Below are positions 1 through 11,799 of a stretch of 64,000 nucleotides of DNA, one piece after another. Source of the stretch: Salvator merianae (taxonomy: Eukaryota; Chordata; Lepidosauria; Squamata; Teiidae); contig QVOM02000042.1 of assembly GCA_003586115.2 (NCBI GenBank), positions 38,550,898 to 38,614,897 on the forward strand. The letters are read 5' to 3'. Every line of letters begins with the position of its first letter. Position 1 is the first letter of the stretch. The translations under genes and the position numbers were made by a program. The notes beneath the pieces were generated by a model that was given only the letters and a program-made list of their open reading frames with translations, did no database searches and was not told where the DNA came from.

Positions 1-856
1 ATCAGCTGCCTCTGGCAATGAGTCCACATGTTAGAGCAGGCCCTGGTAGGCTATACCTCCTGAAGCCCCCTCTGTTGACATGGGCCCACATTGCTTGATC
101 CAGGTGAAGACCAGTCTCTGTGGAATGTGCTAACACATGCAGTATGGAAGTTACTAGCCCAGTCCACTTGTAGGTGTGGCATTCAAGACACTCATAGACA
201 TAACAGACCACTGCTTTTTAAATCTTCCAGTTTAAGTATGGGTATAAATGCAGTCAGCCAGTCTGGTGCTCTGACTGGCATATTGCAAGCATGAATATGC
301 ATTCAATATTGCAATTCAGCTTTTCTCTTATTACAAAGCTACTTCAGACCACAAGTACCTTGCATGGGGTGAAGAACAGAGAGAGCTGAATGATGACATG
401 GAAGGCACTTACAGATGTAACATTTGCTAGAAATATTTACTTGTTTGTTTATCAATCAATTAAATTTACTCCAGAACATAACATTATTTATAATATTGCA
501 GAAAGTTTGCTGGTTTATTTCACATTTTTAACCTGCCCAGTACCCTAAAATCTCAGAATGAGTTACAATAAAACCATTGTGTTTTGTACTCTAGGTCTTG
601 TGCACACAAATAAATCAGGGGATGCTTTGGAGCTGATATGGGGAAGGGACTCAGAAAACTCCAAAGGCCCAAGGAACCAATTGTGGTGGTGCATCTTGTT
701 GTGCCAGCAGAACGGGTCCTGTTGTATATCTCCATTGTCCAATCTACTATTCCTTAGCATACTTAGTATGCTGGTAGAGGTCTGGAGATGGACTGGACCT
801 GCACACCACTTTGGGCCTCCTGGGCCAGTCTATGCTCCATCATGTGTGGACAGCCT
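1..856. other. Unique intergenic sequence, nothing recognised
   Basis: AT-rich single-copy-looking DNA. Short open frames occur on both strands (for example 558-902), but none shows a recognisable domain or a compositional break. I see no repeat family here up to the foldback element that starts near 857. Confidence 0.5.
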
Positions 857-1036
857 GGCCCTTTCTGCACTTGGCTTTATTCTGGATTATATCCAAGAAT
901 AGAGACCTGCTATCCACATGCTAGTGCAGAATACAGCAAGCCCTGGGTGGGGCCTGCCATAGTTTACACTAGCATGCAGATGGCAGCTCCCTATTCTAGG
1001 ATATAATCTAGAATAAGGCCAAGTGCGGAAAGGGCC
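857..1036. mobile_element. Foldback MITE, family 1 (GGCCCTTTCTGCAC termini)
   Basis: The two halves are inverted copies. The left arm begins GGCCCTTTCTGCACTTGG and the right arm ends with the near-perfect reverse complement, GTGCGGAAAGGGCC. The arms continue inward as an imperfect palindrome (TTATTCTGGATTATATCC against its complement). A 3-bp direct repeat CCT flanks the element (854-856 and 1037-1039). Three relatives lie at 27318, 51460 and 56442; two of those have TTA on both sides. Palindromic structure and 3-bp duplications fit a non-autonomous PIF/Harbinger-type element; the superfamily is inferred. Open frames spanning this interval on either strand are by-products of the palindrome. 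Confidence 0.75.
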
Positions 1037-1140
1037 CCTGTAACCAACAAAGAATGGAACCTCCCTTAGATCATACAAGCATGAAGTTGGGAGAATCCTA
1101 GCACAATTAGTGGTCCAGTTTACCAGCAGGCATGGAAGAA
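1037..1140. repeat. Short dispersed repeat, copy 1
   Basis: The stretch from about 1048 (CCTCCCTTAGATCATACAAG) resembles about 85 bp near 50448 (CCTCCCTTAGATCGCACCAG) in the same orientation, with scattered mismatches and indels. Both copies lie beside other MITE-like material. The family is unknown to me; it may be part of a longer composite MITE with the neighbouring foldback. Confidence 0.4.
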
Positions 1141-2168
1141 GGTGTACTGGGTGGATACCTGAGGATCCAACAGACCTGGAAAATAAGCATTTTGAAGCCT
1201 TCAGCACCATGAAGTAGACATAGTTATGTTCTATCATGTGTGTTCAGATAGCCTCATTATAAGTAGTAGAACATTTTCATTCCAGGCATCTTTTATCTTA
1301 GTTCATTTTCTCATAGTTCCTCAGAGATCCAAGGAGCAGCTTGGACTCTAGAGAATCAGGAATTTACTAAATGAAACATAAATACTACAGCTACTATTAT
1401 TGCTACTACTACTACTAATAATAATAATGTGATCAAGGCATTTGATCATTACAAGAAAGGAAGAATTAGGCAGGGAGATTTTTTTAATGACAATTCCATG
1501 TCTACCATAATATGTTATTTCACTACCACCCCTAATTCAATTCCAGAAATTTTAGCTTCTAAGAAGATGTGAAAATTGGCAAGGATGGCCATTCGGCAGA
1601 TCACAAGGCAGATTATCATGAATGCGTGAACCAAACAACCCCTCATTAAAGTGACTTTCAAAAAATTAAGATACTGAATAAGCTTTTGCTGCTACTTGAA
1701 GAAAACTTACACTCTTCACGTTATTATTAAGAATGAATGTCACTGTACCACTCACAATACTGTTAAACAGTAATGACCTGCTGATACAATTATCACAGCT
1801 TGGTGCAAAGTGTCCCCTTGTGCTATGCATGTATATATGTGTCCATCTGTCTATTCACTGGCAAAGCAGCTCTCCTGTTTTTCAAGTTTAAGTAATGGTG
1901 CTCTACAAAATCTTCATGTATACGAAAACGCTTTTGAAGAGTACTTGAAGGTCTATTTCTAACGACTCAAAAGGTTCATCTTCTTTTTTGCTTGCAGTTA
2001 CTGAATAAAAGAGAGGCTCAAATATGATGCAGTGCTTCTAAAAAGTGCAATAATCTTCACACATTTGATCACAACGTGTGTTTTATAAACCTCAACCTAG
2101 CTCCTAGTAGAAGGTAAGTGCAGTCTAGGGTCCTCTTTGTACTTATTGAGCTATAAGTGAAGAAGGTG
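1141..2168. other. Unique sequence with a small trinucleotide run
   Basis: No gene or known repeat is recognised. A short ACT/AAT trinucleotide tract lies at about 1401-1430. Confidence 0.45.
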
Positions 2169-2170
2169 TT

Positions 2171-2239
<69 letters not shown>

Positions 2240-2246
2240 TTTCTTC
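2169..2246. repeat. (TTTC)n microsatellite
   Basis: About 17 near-perfect TTTC units followed by a few imperfect units. The Lys/Glu/Arg repeat open frame on the minus strand here is an artefact of the repeat. Confidence 0.95.
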
Positions 2247-2470
2247 ATGAGGAATATGAAGTCTATTGCATTTGAGTGTATGGCTGCCAAATATTCATTT
2301 TACACAGTTTAACACAAGTGTTTTGCTCAGACTTAAAACGTGAAGGAAATACAATTAAGAAGTACCGATTCCTTTCATGATGAAGACTATCCTAATAATA
2401 AATTTCCTTGCAATCAAAAACTGAAGAAGGTTAAATGGAAGTCCAGCTATAATTTGGAAGCAAAACTATA

Positions 2471-3270
2471 AATCATAGAATCATAGTATCATAAGAGTTG
2501 GAAGGACCACCAAGATCTTCAAGTACAATCTCTGCTCTGAGAGATGGCTGTCCAGCCTCTGCTGGAAGACCTCCAGTGAAGGGGAACTTGATCCTTCATG
2601 AGGTAGCCTAGAGCCTTTCATCACATACTATAACTCCAGGACAAGAAAGGGTTTATGGGTCTTCCTTCCTCATGCTCATGCAGGATAAGGGAGGCCCGTC
2701 CCTCTCCTAGTATACACTTTCCACACAGAATACAACAAGAAGCCACCAAAATGTCCTTCCCTAAGATACTCAAAGGCCAGAAACTTTAATTCCTGTGGAG
2801 TTTCTTTGTGCTGGTTCCAAAGCTTGTGCCAGCTTTGGAGTCAACACAAGGACTGGCACAGAATAGCCTGTCCCAATGTGGACGATCTTGTGTACCCCAG
2901 AAAGGGGCAGCCCACCATGTGGGCTATTCAACTGACTGACAGTTCTTACAGTCAGGATTTTTTTTCCTATTGACTAACCTTCCTTTAAGTTCCATTCCAT
3001 TGGTTCTAGTCTGGGGCATGTGAAAACAGGTTCAATCTCTGTACAGATATTGAAGATATTATATCCCGCCTAAGTCTTCTCTTCTGTAGGCTGAACATTC
3101 CTAGGTCTAATTAAGCATTATCCATAGGACTTGACTTCCAGTTCTTTTACTACCTTGGTAGCTCTCCTCTGAGTTTATCAATATCTGTTTTAAATTGGGG
3201 TGCCCAGAACAGGACATAGTAATCCAAATGAGGCCTGAGCAAGGAAGAACAGAGTAGAATAATTCAGGAT
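2471..3270 (-). mobile_element. CR1-type LINE 3' half, antisense
   Basis: The left edge carries the inverted CR1 3' end: repeated ATCATAGAATCATAG followed by AGAGTTGGAAGGACC, the complement of the usual GGTCYTTCCAACTCT-ATGATTCTATG terminus. It continues with the complement of the CR1 3' coding region: TGGTAGCTCTCCTCTGAG and TTGGGGTGCCCAGAACAGGACA near 3160-3210 match the antisense of the C-terminal end of the CR1 reverse transcriptase ORF. About 2690-2940 does not look like CR1 and may be a later insertion. The copy is 5'-truncated and carries no intact frame. CR1 inserts without clear target duplications, so ends are approximate. Confidence 0.85.
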
Positions 3271-3344
3271 GCCTCTGTAAAAATCTGCTATTCTCACAGT
3301 TTGGTAGATTCTTTGGGCTTATTTGAGGTGGATAAGAGTGCAAG

Positions 3345-3490
3345 AGAAAGAAAACTGGTGAGCTGCTATCATCTTTGGGCTCATAGTTGCGGCCCCTACC
3401 TTCCTCCTTCCCTCCACCCCGCAACTCCCAACCCACAGAAAGTTCCGGAATCTTCTTGTCTGGAGGAGTGGAGGGCTGAACCTTCCCCCT
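3345..3490. repeat. Diverged direct repeat, copy A
   Basis: Begins near GTGAGCTGCTATCATC and holds a C/T-rich core (CTTCCTCCTTCCCTCC) followed by AAAGTTCCGGAATCTTCTTG. A second copy with the same order of blocks starts near 3655, about 310 bp downstream, in the same orientation. Identity is moderate. The two could be remnants of one dispersed SINE-like family or an old local duplication. No RNA polymerase III box was recognised. Confidence 0.55.
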
Positions 3491-3654
3491 GGAGGCTCCT
3501 CAAGCAACAGACATTTGGCTATTAGTTTCCTTTCTATCCTTCTGGTACTGTACATTTTAGTTTTGCAATTTTTACTATTATATTTTAATTGAGAATTGTT
3601 CTGTCAGGTACAGGGGTGGTGGTAAAATACTTAATAATAAACAGGTAAAGGAAA

Positions 3655-3785
3655 TTTGTGAGCTGCTACCATCTTCTGGCTCACAGCGGTGTCCCTTCCC
3701 TCCTTCCTTCCCACCCACCTGACACCACAGCAAGTTTCAGAATCTTCTTACATGTGGGAGCAGAGGAGAAGCTACAACTTGCTGC
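3655..3785. repeat. Diverged direct repeat, copy B
   Basis: GTGAGCTGCTACCATCTTCTG, a CCCTCCTTCCTTCCCACC block, then AAGTTTCAGAATCTTCTTAC. This matches copy A at 3345-3490 in order and spacing, with many substitutions. Confidence 0.55.
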
Positions 3786-4232
3786 ATCCTGCTGTTTTTC
3801 GTCTGTGCTACATGTTTTATATATGTAGATGCTTTATATGTTTCACTGACTGTAGCTCATCCTACAGTCTTATAGGCTAGGATTAAAAATGCACCTAAAT
3901 AAATAAAATAAAGGGTATGTTTGGGCTTATTCACTCAACAGTGGAATCTTAGATACTGAATATGCTCAGTGAAGTGGGCCTCAGCAATTTCAGAATTTAG
4001 AACTGCATAGAGTTAGAGGCAGCTTCCGCATTGTAGTATGCCAGCTGGGATCACACATTATCTGTTTGTGACTAGGCACCAAAAGAAGGCCAGACCCTCA
4101 TTTCATGTTCAGTATCCAATTGCACCCCCATCTAGCCCAGGAATGTGCCTGGGTAGCTGTGTGAAATCTGTCCCTAATGCTATATATTCCTACCAGCCTG
4201 AAATCAGTCAGGCCACCTGGAGTCATATCTAA
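3786..4232. other. Unique sequence
   Basis: No gene or repeat recognised beyond a short A/T-rich AAATAAAATA run near 3895-3915. Confidence 0.45.
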
Positions 4233-4712
4233 GGGTCTTTTTGCACTTTAAGCTAGTGAACATCAGGGATGCTTGCTAGCTAAGTGCATCTGAACCACAT
4301 AGAGGCCTTTGTGACCAGGAGCAACCTACAGCTGCTCTCGATCATGGCTACCTGTGCAACAATAAATTCTGCTCCACAACTTGACTGGGATAAATTATCC
4401 TGCTCCCAGTCAAGTGCATTCGTACCCGCTTCTGGGTATGTATGTACAGTCGTGCCGCGCACCATGCCTGTGCTTACATGATCCACAGTACCGCTGGTTG
4501 CTACGGTAGCAACTGGATGCTTCCCGGCCACTGCCATGGTGAGTTTCAGGAGCAGGATACCAGCACTCAAAGTGCAAATGCTGGTACCCTGCTCATATTC
4601 AAGTCTGGGACCCTGCAGTGTGGATGGTGTCCAAACTGTGGGGTCAATTCCACCGTGGAATGGGATAATTATCCCATTCCAAGGAGTTAAGTGAAAAAAG
4701 TGAAAAAAGAAG
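4233..4712. mobile_element. Probable non-autonomous DNA element with GATAATTATC palindrome
   Basis: The left edge AGGGTCTTTTTGCACTTTAAG faces a right edge whose reverse complement reads TTTTTTCACTTTTTTCACTT, a loose inverted pair. The interior has clusters of CpG and a palindrome GGGATAATTATCCC near 4660-4675. The last part resembles 5690-5770, which has the same GATAATTATC-TGGTAAGTG layout. A shared phrase, AGTCAAGTGCATTC, recurs near 9536. Ends and superfamily are uncertain. The 149-residue minus-strand frame over it (4280-4729) has no recognisable domain, and I do not regard it as a gene. Confidence 0.4.
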
Positions 4713-5559
4713 ATACTATGAGAAAACAAACCCTAAAACCTGCCTGGGAGCACCCCAGGAGCAGACCACTTTGAAGTGGCTGACCCTAGTTGGACTTGGT
4801 CCCCTTTGCTGCTTTTGCTGTGCAGGCAGGCAGCAGCAGTAATGGCCTAGACCATGCTTTGGAACTTGCCAACATTTCCCTGAAGACAGCCCACTTCTGG
4901 GCACAGTTTCAACGTGTTGGAAAATACCTCCAGCCTACAACTTTAAGACTGGGGAACTTTAATAACGTATTATAGAATATAAGAGTTCCCATTACAAGTT
5001 GAAAACAATAGCTGAGAAGTAGAATTCCCTCATGACATATTTACCCATGTCAATGAGGTCTGAAAGACAGGCATCTTAAATTTAATGTATATTAGATTCA
5101 CTGGATCAGAAACAGGAATATAAATGTATTATTAACAGGAATCCTTGAGTTATCAGATGTAACAATGTTTGCACACTTGATAGCAATATATTCCTGAGCT
5201 GAATAAGGGCCAAACACTTGGTTGAAAGAGTGTCTAGACAACATGATATTTACTATGGAGACAACTGAAAGCACTAGATAGGCAAATCTGTATAGGTAGA
5301 ACTGTAAATTATGCCATTATACTGGACATTAGTGTTTCAGGAAGGGATGATGTAAACATATATGGAGTCTAGAAATCTTTCCTTTAGCTTTTACAAACTT
5401 CTGATTCAATCAGCATTTAAAACAAAATTGTTTCCCCTCACACCGAAACAAACACACAAGCATGCAGGCAAGTTCTTACAACAAATAGAACCACGATAAA
5501 CTTTGAGGGTTAGCATCCTCAAAAATAGAGTGTTAAATAAAAATGTCCTATGCAATCAA

Positions 5560-5775
5560 TAGGAAACAACAGGAACCTAGTGTTAACTTCCTAGAGGCCA
5601 ACTGGCCTACTGAGGGGGTTCAGGCATGGATTTGGTGCCTTTTAAGGGAGAGGGATGTGGAAAGACTATTTCAGGAGGACCACACAGAGCAGACGGTGAC
5701 AATACTGCATGGTCAATACCAATGTAGAAAAGGATAATTATCCTGTTCTACGATGGTAAGTGCAAAACACCCATA
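5560..5775. mobile_element. Fragment related to the 4.2-kb element
   Basis: The right part (GGTCAATACC, AAAGGATAATTATCCTGTTC, GGTAAGTGCAAAA) parallels the right end of the 4233-4712 element in the same order. The left limit is not visible. Confidence 0.35.
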
Positions 5776-6278
5776 AATACCCAAGAAGCAGTGCTTACTT
5801 ATAGGAAAGGCATTAGAGGATGCCAAAGAAGGCAGCTGCCATGGATGCCAGCCCATCATCACAAAAGCTCCAGGAGCACAAAGAAGTTGGTAGAGATGGT
5901 GATTTGTAATGCAGAAGAGACAGAGGACTAAGGATACATAACTAGCTTTCCAGAAAGGCATGTGTGAGCTCTTCTGTCCCGTGATTGAAACTGCGAGGTC
6001 TAGGATTGCCTTAAATGATGCCTGTTCTCCTTTTAACAGACATACAAAGAATACATCAAGACATTCACACCAACAAAGTGTTATTTTGAATGCACTGAAT
6101 TCTCCATTTGTAATCCTTTGGTCATCAGGCAATACAGTTCACTCTACAACACTAGCCCATGTGGAATAACAATGTTCTGCCATACAATTATCCAATTCCC
6201 AATCATGTTCAAGCAAGTCAAAGGTTACACAGGAGGGCAAATGAACAGATGGCATAGTACTCCAATACTGTTAGCCTA
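5776..6278. other. Unique sequence
   Basis: No gene, structured RNA or repeat recognised. The 139-residue minus-strand frame here (5713-6132) shows no domain and starts inside the preceding repeat fragment. Confidence 0.4.
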
Positions 6279-6279
6279 A

Positions 6280-6800
6280 ATGATGCTGAATTTCCCACCC
6301 ACATGTTGGCATGGGTATATGACGAAAGGTTCCTGCATTTGTATGTGGCACTCTTTTAACTTTGTTCAATTTTTTTGGTCCTTGACTAAAGATAAACTGT
6401 CAAAAATATTTCAAGAAAACATAACAATATCCAAAACTACTTGTTTTTTGCACAGACTTCTTTTCATCTGTGGCTGGTTAAAAAACAACAACAAAAACCT
6501 GATGGATTTCTTATTAATAGCTGCAAAAATATAACAGCAAATAGCTAGAAGGATAAAAATAAATTCACTATCAGTCATTGGTATAACTTTATATAGGACT
6601 TGATGTTCAATGAATGTATTTCTTTCCAACTACCTATTATGGATGGGCCCAAAAATATTGTTTATTGAGATATGGCATTATTTTATCAACATTGTCTCTA
6701 TCTTAGACCGAGCTTTTGTGCCATCTCCTGCAATTAAAATTTTGTTACAGTATACACAGAAATTTGGAAATGTATTTTTTAAAAGAAAGGTAATTGATCT
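6280..6800 (+). mobile_element. L1 LINE C-terminal/3' fragment, decayed
   Basis: An 84-codon frame starting at 6280 contains PPTCWHG, KGSC and FVQFFW at the spacing of the L1 ORF2 C-terminal CX3CX7HX4C motif. Only the first Cys survives: the other three positions are now Tyr, Cys and Phe. A later frame reads LMDFLLIAAKI, matching the hydrophobic segment that follows this motif in L1. It parallels the better preserved L1 at 35169-35222. Everything upstream in ORF2 is missing, so the piece is strongly truncated. The 3' limit is a guess. Confidence 0.65.
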
Positions 6801-6989
6801 ACACTAATAATATAATTAGTCATTTTTTTTTGGTAGGGAGACAGTTTACTAAACATAGAATTTATATTTATATTTTACTTTTATACTTTTAGGTATTTAT
6901 TTGATTATCTATCACTTATTCACCAATTATATAATATCCTTAATATTTTATGTGTATATAGTTATCCTATACAGCTTTTTTTGTTTTTA
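6801..6989. other. AT-rich low-complexity spacer
   Basis: Dominated by TTTATATTTA-type sequence between two L1 remnants of opposite orientation. It may include the decayed 3' ends of either. Confidence 0.4.
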
Positions 6990-8800
6990 TTTAGGAAGTT
7001 TCAAACATATACATTAAATTGTGTTTATAAATACATACATACATAAAAGTATAATGATAACAATATAATTATCATACAATTAGATAAAATATAAAAAGTT
7101 ATATAATTATTTTAGCATTACATCTAAGTTTTCTTTATAGTTAGATAAATGCAAATATTTGAATATATCTATCATAGCATTCATGATAGGAGAGTGCTGA
7201 AATAAAGATCAAATAAATGTCAGCATTATAAGTGACAAAACTTATTTCAAGAGTGTACTTAACTTTTAAATTCTGGGTAGCCTAGAAATCAATTGTTCCC
7301 ATAGCTATTTTATCATCTTTTTTTTTTTTTTAATTTGCCTGACATAAGTTCTTTTTTCCCGCATTAATTCCTATATCAGTTAGAAGTTCCCATATCTTAT
7401 TGTATCATAGTTTCATGTTCAAATTGTCATCAGTTTTCCATTTTTTTGCTATCAAAGACTGTGCTAATTAATAGGTATCTAATTAATTTTTAATTTAAAT
7501 ATTCTCATTTTCTCCTAGGAATATTCCTTGTAAAGTCCATTCAGGGAACAATTTAAACTTAGAGCCTATCATTCTATACATTTCCTTTTCTATTTTTTCC
7601 AGACTGATTTTATTTTTTCACAAGTCCACATATGAAAAAGCAAAGGTTTTTTATTTTATTTTAATCTAGTTATATTTGTCCAATTCATTGGCTTGTTAAA
7701 AACTGATGACCATGTGTGATCATCAAGACTGATTCCTAGATCTTTTTCCCATGGTCATTGTAATGTAGGATGGCAGTTAGTGTCTAGTGATAATTTGTAC
7801 AGCTGTGAATTTAGGACATTAGATGAGTCAATGTGTTCTGTAAAAAATGTAAAATAAAAATCAAATGCTGTAAGATTTCTTGTTAAGTCATTTAGTGTTG
7901 TGTATTTTGTTGTGAATTTACATAGTGCCTTAAACTAAAGTTTTTATGTATTACCTCTTTCCATTAATTTTTGCATTTTCTCCAAACTGTAGTTATTTGT
8001 TACAGGGTGATAGAAGTCTCTACCTTTAATCAGAGTTTAGTAGTTTACAAAATTTTGATGAATAGACTTCATTAAAGATTAAGATGTGGATAGCATTCTA
8101 ATGTTATTAAAGGAGAGTTAGGGATTACTTTCTTCTGCCATTTTATCTCTATATTCAAATATTATTTTATGATGGAGTTTCATATTTTTCCAACTTCCAT
8201 CCTTTCAAAGATATTTAGTGGGATATTTCGAAGCAGTGTAGATTCTGCTCTTTCTAAAGCAATCCTTTGAATATATTTTATGGAATGAGCTCTCATTAAT
8301 CGGGATAGCATAAAAGCATCATAACATAATGATAACTTTGGGAAGACCCAGCTGCCACTAAAGACAGGTTTCTGATAAATGTTTTTCAGTATTCTTGGTT
8401 TATTTGATTGAAATAAATACATACTTTGTTAATAATTTTGTGAATCTATTTAATAAAGGGTTAGTGATGTTTAATGGGGCACTTTGAAAGTACTAAAGTA
8501 TTTTAGGGATTCATTTTTACTGCTGAATTTAAGACGATAGAAATTATGTGCCACTAGTTTGTTTGGATTTTTGGAAATAAATATTTCTAAATATTTAATA
8601 CCTTTAATTTGTTTATCTAGGTTGGAGATTTCACAACATTGCATTTGTATTGTAGGAGGGACAATATTTGTAATTTATCTAAATTAATTTATAATCTGAA
8701 ATCAAACCAAGATCATGAGTTGTTTCAATCTTTTAAGTTTTGAGTTATGCTAAATTATATTTTCAAATATTTTAACTGTTTTTCTCAAACTAATAAATGA
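6990..8800 (-). mobile_element. Degenerate L1 LINE, antisense
   Basis: Read on the minus strand, it gives an ordered series of L1 ORF2 landmarks broken by stops and frameshifts. Near 8690-8620 are remnants of the segment after the RT active site. At 8422-8180 an 80-residue frame contains NKPRILKNIYQKP and YDAFMLSRL, matching the L1 thumb/connector block (NKPRI, then YYxAFMLSRL). Near 7770-7690 comes WEKDLGISLDDHTW, and near 7350-7330 LIAAQSLIAKKWK-like sequence. The endonuclease and most of the RT are absent, so it is 5'-truncated. It is older than the L1 at 33-36 kb, having far more stops and no target duplication that I could find. Confidence 0.8.
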
Positions 8801-9480
8801 AGAAATGGGGAGAAAAGAAGCCTGCTTTTGCTGTAAACTGCTGCAAACTCACCAACCATGACTACTGAAAAAGAAGCATGACTGTGAACATTTTAACATT
8901 TAAAATCTGATGATAAACCAAGTAAGTATGTATTATTGTAGCAAAGAGAACAAAAGTAGCAATCATTAGAAAACTTCATAAAGGTTATCTAGCAGCCCAG
9001 TGGCTGGATGTGGCCCATGAGAGGAGCCCAGTTTCTAATCCTGGTGCTTATCCGCTGTGCTATCCAGTCACAAGCAGGACTGAAAGGCAGCACTGAGGCA
9101 GTAATCTTAGCAGCACAAGAACAAGCACAGGATACATGATACATAATCAATAGAAGCAAGAGTCTGCCCTACCAGGCAGGATCCCAGGTGTATAATGTGT
9201 AAACAGCCCCTTGAGACAATACAGCAGATAGTATCTGGGATCAAGATGCTGGCAAGGAAAGCATATACAGAGTGGGACAACCAAATTGCAGGAATTGTGT
9301 ACAGAAATATCTGCAGTGAGTATGGGCTCATCCAAAAGGGATGAGAAAATATTTTAAAAATGATATCTTGGATATCCAGAAGTAATTTTTCTACTACAGG
9401 TTCTGTCAGATTCATTGATAATGGTCAATATATGTTTAAATACTGGGGCTAATTTTAAATTGTTGTGGTTGACTGACAGC
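8801..9480. other. Unique sequence
   Basis: No gene recognised. The stretch near 8990-9080 has a passing likeness to a tRNA-derived SINE head, but no clear A and B boxes. Confidence 0.4.
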
Positions 9481-9489
9481 TGAATCGTA

Positions 9490-9995
9490 GAGCCTGTTCA
9501 TTCTTTGCAAGAGGAACATTCCTGTCCACTCACTAGTCAAGTGCATTCAGACTTTCAAACAGCAGCAGCAGCCTTCAAGCTCACCCAAGCCCACCTAATG
9601 CTCACCTAAACCTAAGTAAGGCTGGTGCAGTAAGTTTCAGTCTTGAAGCTCACTTGCATGATCAGGTGTAGATCGGGGGAGCTGCATTCACACCACTTCC
9701 AGGTTTTAAATGACAGCAAGGAGGGGCCAGCTTCGGAAATAGATCCCTCACTTCAGAATAGTTCTATGGTTCGGATTAGTAGCTCTATGCTTTGAATTCA
9801 TAGCTCTATGGTTTCACAAGCAGCTCTATGGTTACCCTGCCCAGTGCATTCCCATTCACACTGCTCCCCCTGCTGGTCAGCTTTCAAACTGTGCCATTGC
9901 TGACAAGTGTGAATGGCAGCTACCAGACTCCATTTTGACTGGCTTCAACCCTGCTAATAAGAACGTTCTCCTCTGGTAAGTATGAAAATGCCCTA
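9490..9995. mobile_element. MITE-like region with ~20-bp minisatellite
   Basis: CpG/GC content rises relative to the flanks. Between about 9755 and 9835 there are four imperfect copies of a ~20-bp unit centred on AGCTCTATGGTTT. The phrase AGTCAAGTGCATTC near 9536 is shared with the element at 4233-4712. No confident terminal repeats were found, so extent and class are uncertain. Confidence 0.35.
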
Positions 9996-10812
9996 AGACA
10001 CGGACACCAGAACTTCTTTCCATTTCAGCCATTCCTTTGATGAGGAGGTATTTCTTCTATCTTGAATGGCATCTTTCTTCCAGTCCTACACATCATCTCC
10101 AGCTCCTACAGAGAGGTGTAGGAATCAGCAAAATCATACCTTATCCTATTTGCTAATTAAAGTGTACACTGGATCAAAGGTTTTCCTGTCATAGAAAAAC
10201 ATAATCAATTATAAATAATAATAGGAAGATGACAGCAACATTTTTTGCATTATAGTGGTATTAGCATGGCACACTGCTGGCATGACACTATATGTCCAGT
10301 ATAGTAAAGTACAAAATCCTGTGACAGAAAACAATCTCAGGTCTATTTTGTTGTTGTTTTCATAGAACATCACGATGATCTTTGAATTTATGTTTCTAGC
10401 AATTTGTTTCCCTTTCTTTTATCTTTTCCATTCCAGAGTTCTTCAAAAGAATAGCAGAGTCTATTATTATTGCATGCATTAAAAAAAATCTAAATATTAA
10501 GTCCAGTCCATTGAAATTATTTGTATTTAAGTACAGATTTATTTCTTCAAGGACATAATCTTCTGCCCACTTATGGGAAGATAATTTGTTGAGAACACAT
10601 TATAGGATTCTGCTATAAGTGATGAATTCACGTTAACGTCTTTGTAATAACTTCCATGAGACTAGATATTATAACCAATAATCCATTGAACTTCTTTATT
10701 TCAGTTTCTGTAATCAAACTAATGACAATAAGATATGTTGCATTTAGCAAATCCTACCTGTCAGTGTTTAGGGAACAATGCTTCTCTTTTCTGAAACAAG
10801 GAAGAGTTGAAA
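9996..10812. other. Unique sequence
   Basis: AT-rich; no gene or named repeat recognised. Confidence 0.4.
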
Positions 10813-11033
10813 GACTGCATTTACACCCAGCTGAAAACAAGTCACTTGGAAGCAGTTTAAGAGAAGGCTTTCAGATGGTTTACGGGTGGGATCATTCACA
10901 TGCCAGTCTGCCCCTCCTCCTTCTCATTAATATTCTAGACAAGGAGGATCAGAGATGAAATGACAACACAAGGGCCACATACTCCTATCTCTGAGGTGCT
11001 TTTGAGATGCTTCTTCTGCTATGATAGTCCAGC
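10813..11033 (+). mobile_element. MITE family 2, degenerate copy
   Basis: Left terminus GACTGCATTTACACCC resembles the family terminus GGCTGCATTCACACAT. The core is well matched to other copies: TTCACATGCCAGTCTGCCCC, then CTCATTAATATTCTAGAC, ACAACACAAGGGCCACATAC, and TCTCTGAGGTGCTTTTGAG. The right end (CTATGATAGTCC) is eroded. Other copies are at 14842 (inverted), 41658, 48100 and 52945, with a fragment near 45690. Confidence 0.7.
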
Positions 11034-11494
11034 AAATGCTAAGATGTTGAAGGCCTATAATGGCTAAAATCCTGCACTTACATCAGGGCACTCTCAGTCA
11101 ACTCAGGATAGAAAAAGGAGATTTAGGTGTCTGCATGGAATGTATAAAACTTAAACCATGAGGGCTACTATTGATTACCCCAATAATGACTCCTATGGCC
11201 ATGTAAATGAGGTTTTAGCAATTGAGAGATGCTATTGAAGAGGCTGAGGATATAGTGACAGAAATCAACATTCTCATTTTTATCTCATTTTTATTTTTAG
11301 TAGGTTTTGGGCTGTTCTGTTGTGTTCCATAGTTCTTCTGAGAACCTAAGTTTTCAGATATAGCTATGATATCCATCTTCAGAGGGTTTGACTTCTGGAA
11401 GAGCCAAAAAACAAGTAAAATCAACATTACTGTCATTTTGAGGAATCTCTTAGAAATAGCCAACACTGCAGTACAACTGCAAGCTATTAAATAT
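11034..11494. other. Unique sequence
   Basis: No gene or repeat family recognised; open frames over it lack domains. Confidence 0.4.
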
Positions 11495-11792
11495 GTATGT
11501 GCTGAACTGCTTAGGTCGGTTTGTGTAACACAGTGAACTGGATGGTTTGCATGCAAACCGAATCATTCTGTAGTTTAAACAAAAAGGTTCACAATTAACC
11601 CAAACCAAAGGGTGTTCTAACAAACCAAACAAACCATAGTGAACCAAGGATGGTTTGTTATGGTTCACTTGATTTGCATGTGAAGCAAATTGCCCTGTAG
11701 CTCAAAAGATATAGTTTGAAGTGAACCCAAACCAAGGATAGTTAAGTTTGCTTCAAACTGAACCCTTAAATTTCAGTTAATGCACATCTCTA
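11495..11792. mobile_element. hAT-like MITE, AAACC/GGTTT-rich
   Basis: The right end reads TGCACATCTCTA, close to the hAT-type terminus TGCACATCCCTA seen at 20347-20694 and 29012-29386. The left end near GTATGTGCTGAAC is degraded and no convincing 8-bp duplication remains. The interior alternates AAACCAAACC/GGTTTG motifs on both strands, giving weak self-complementarity. It lacks coding capacity. Confidence 0.5.
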
Positions 11793-11799
11793 TAAACTA

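Noticed and set aside
887..1237. 116-codon minus-strand frame
   Set aside because: It largely reads the palindromic MITE; similar words appear on the opposite strand because the element is a foldback.
8990..9080. tRNA-derived SINE head
   Set aside because: No convincing A box and B box pair at proper spacing and no tail.
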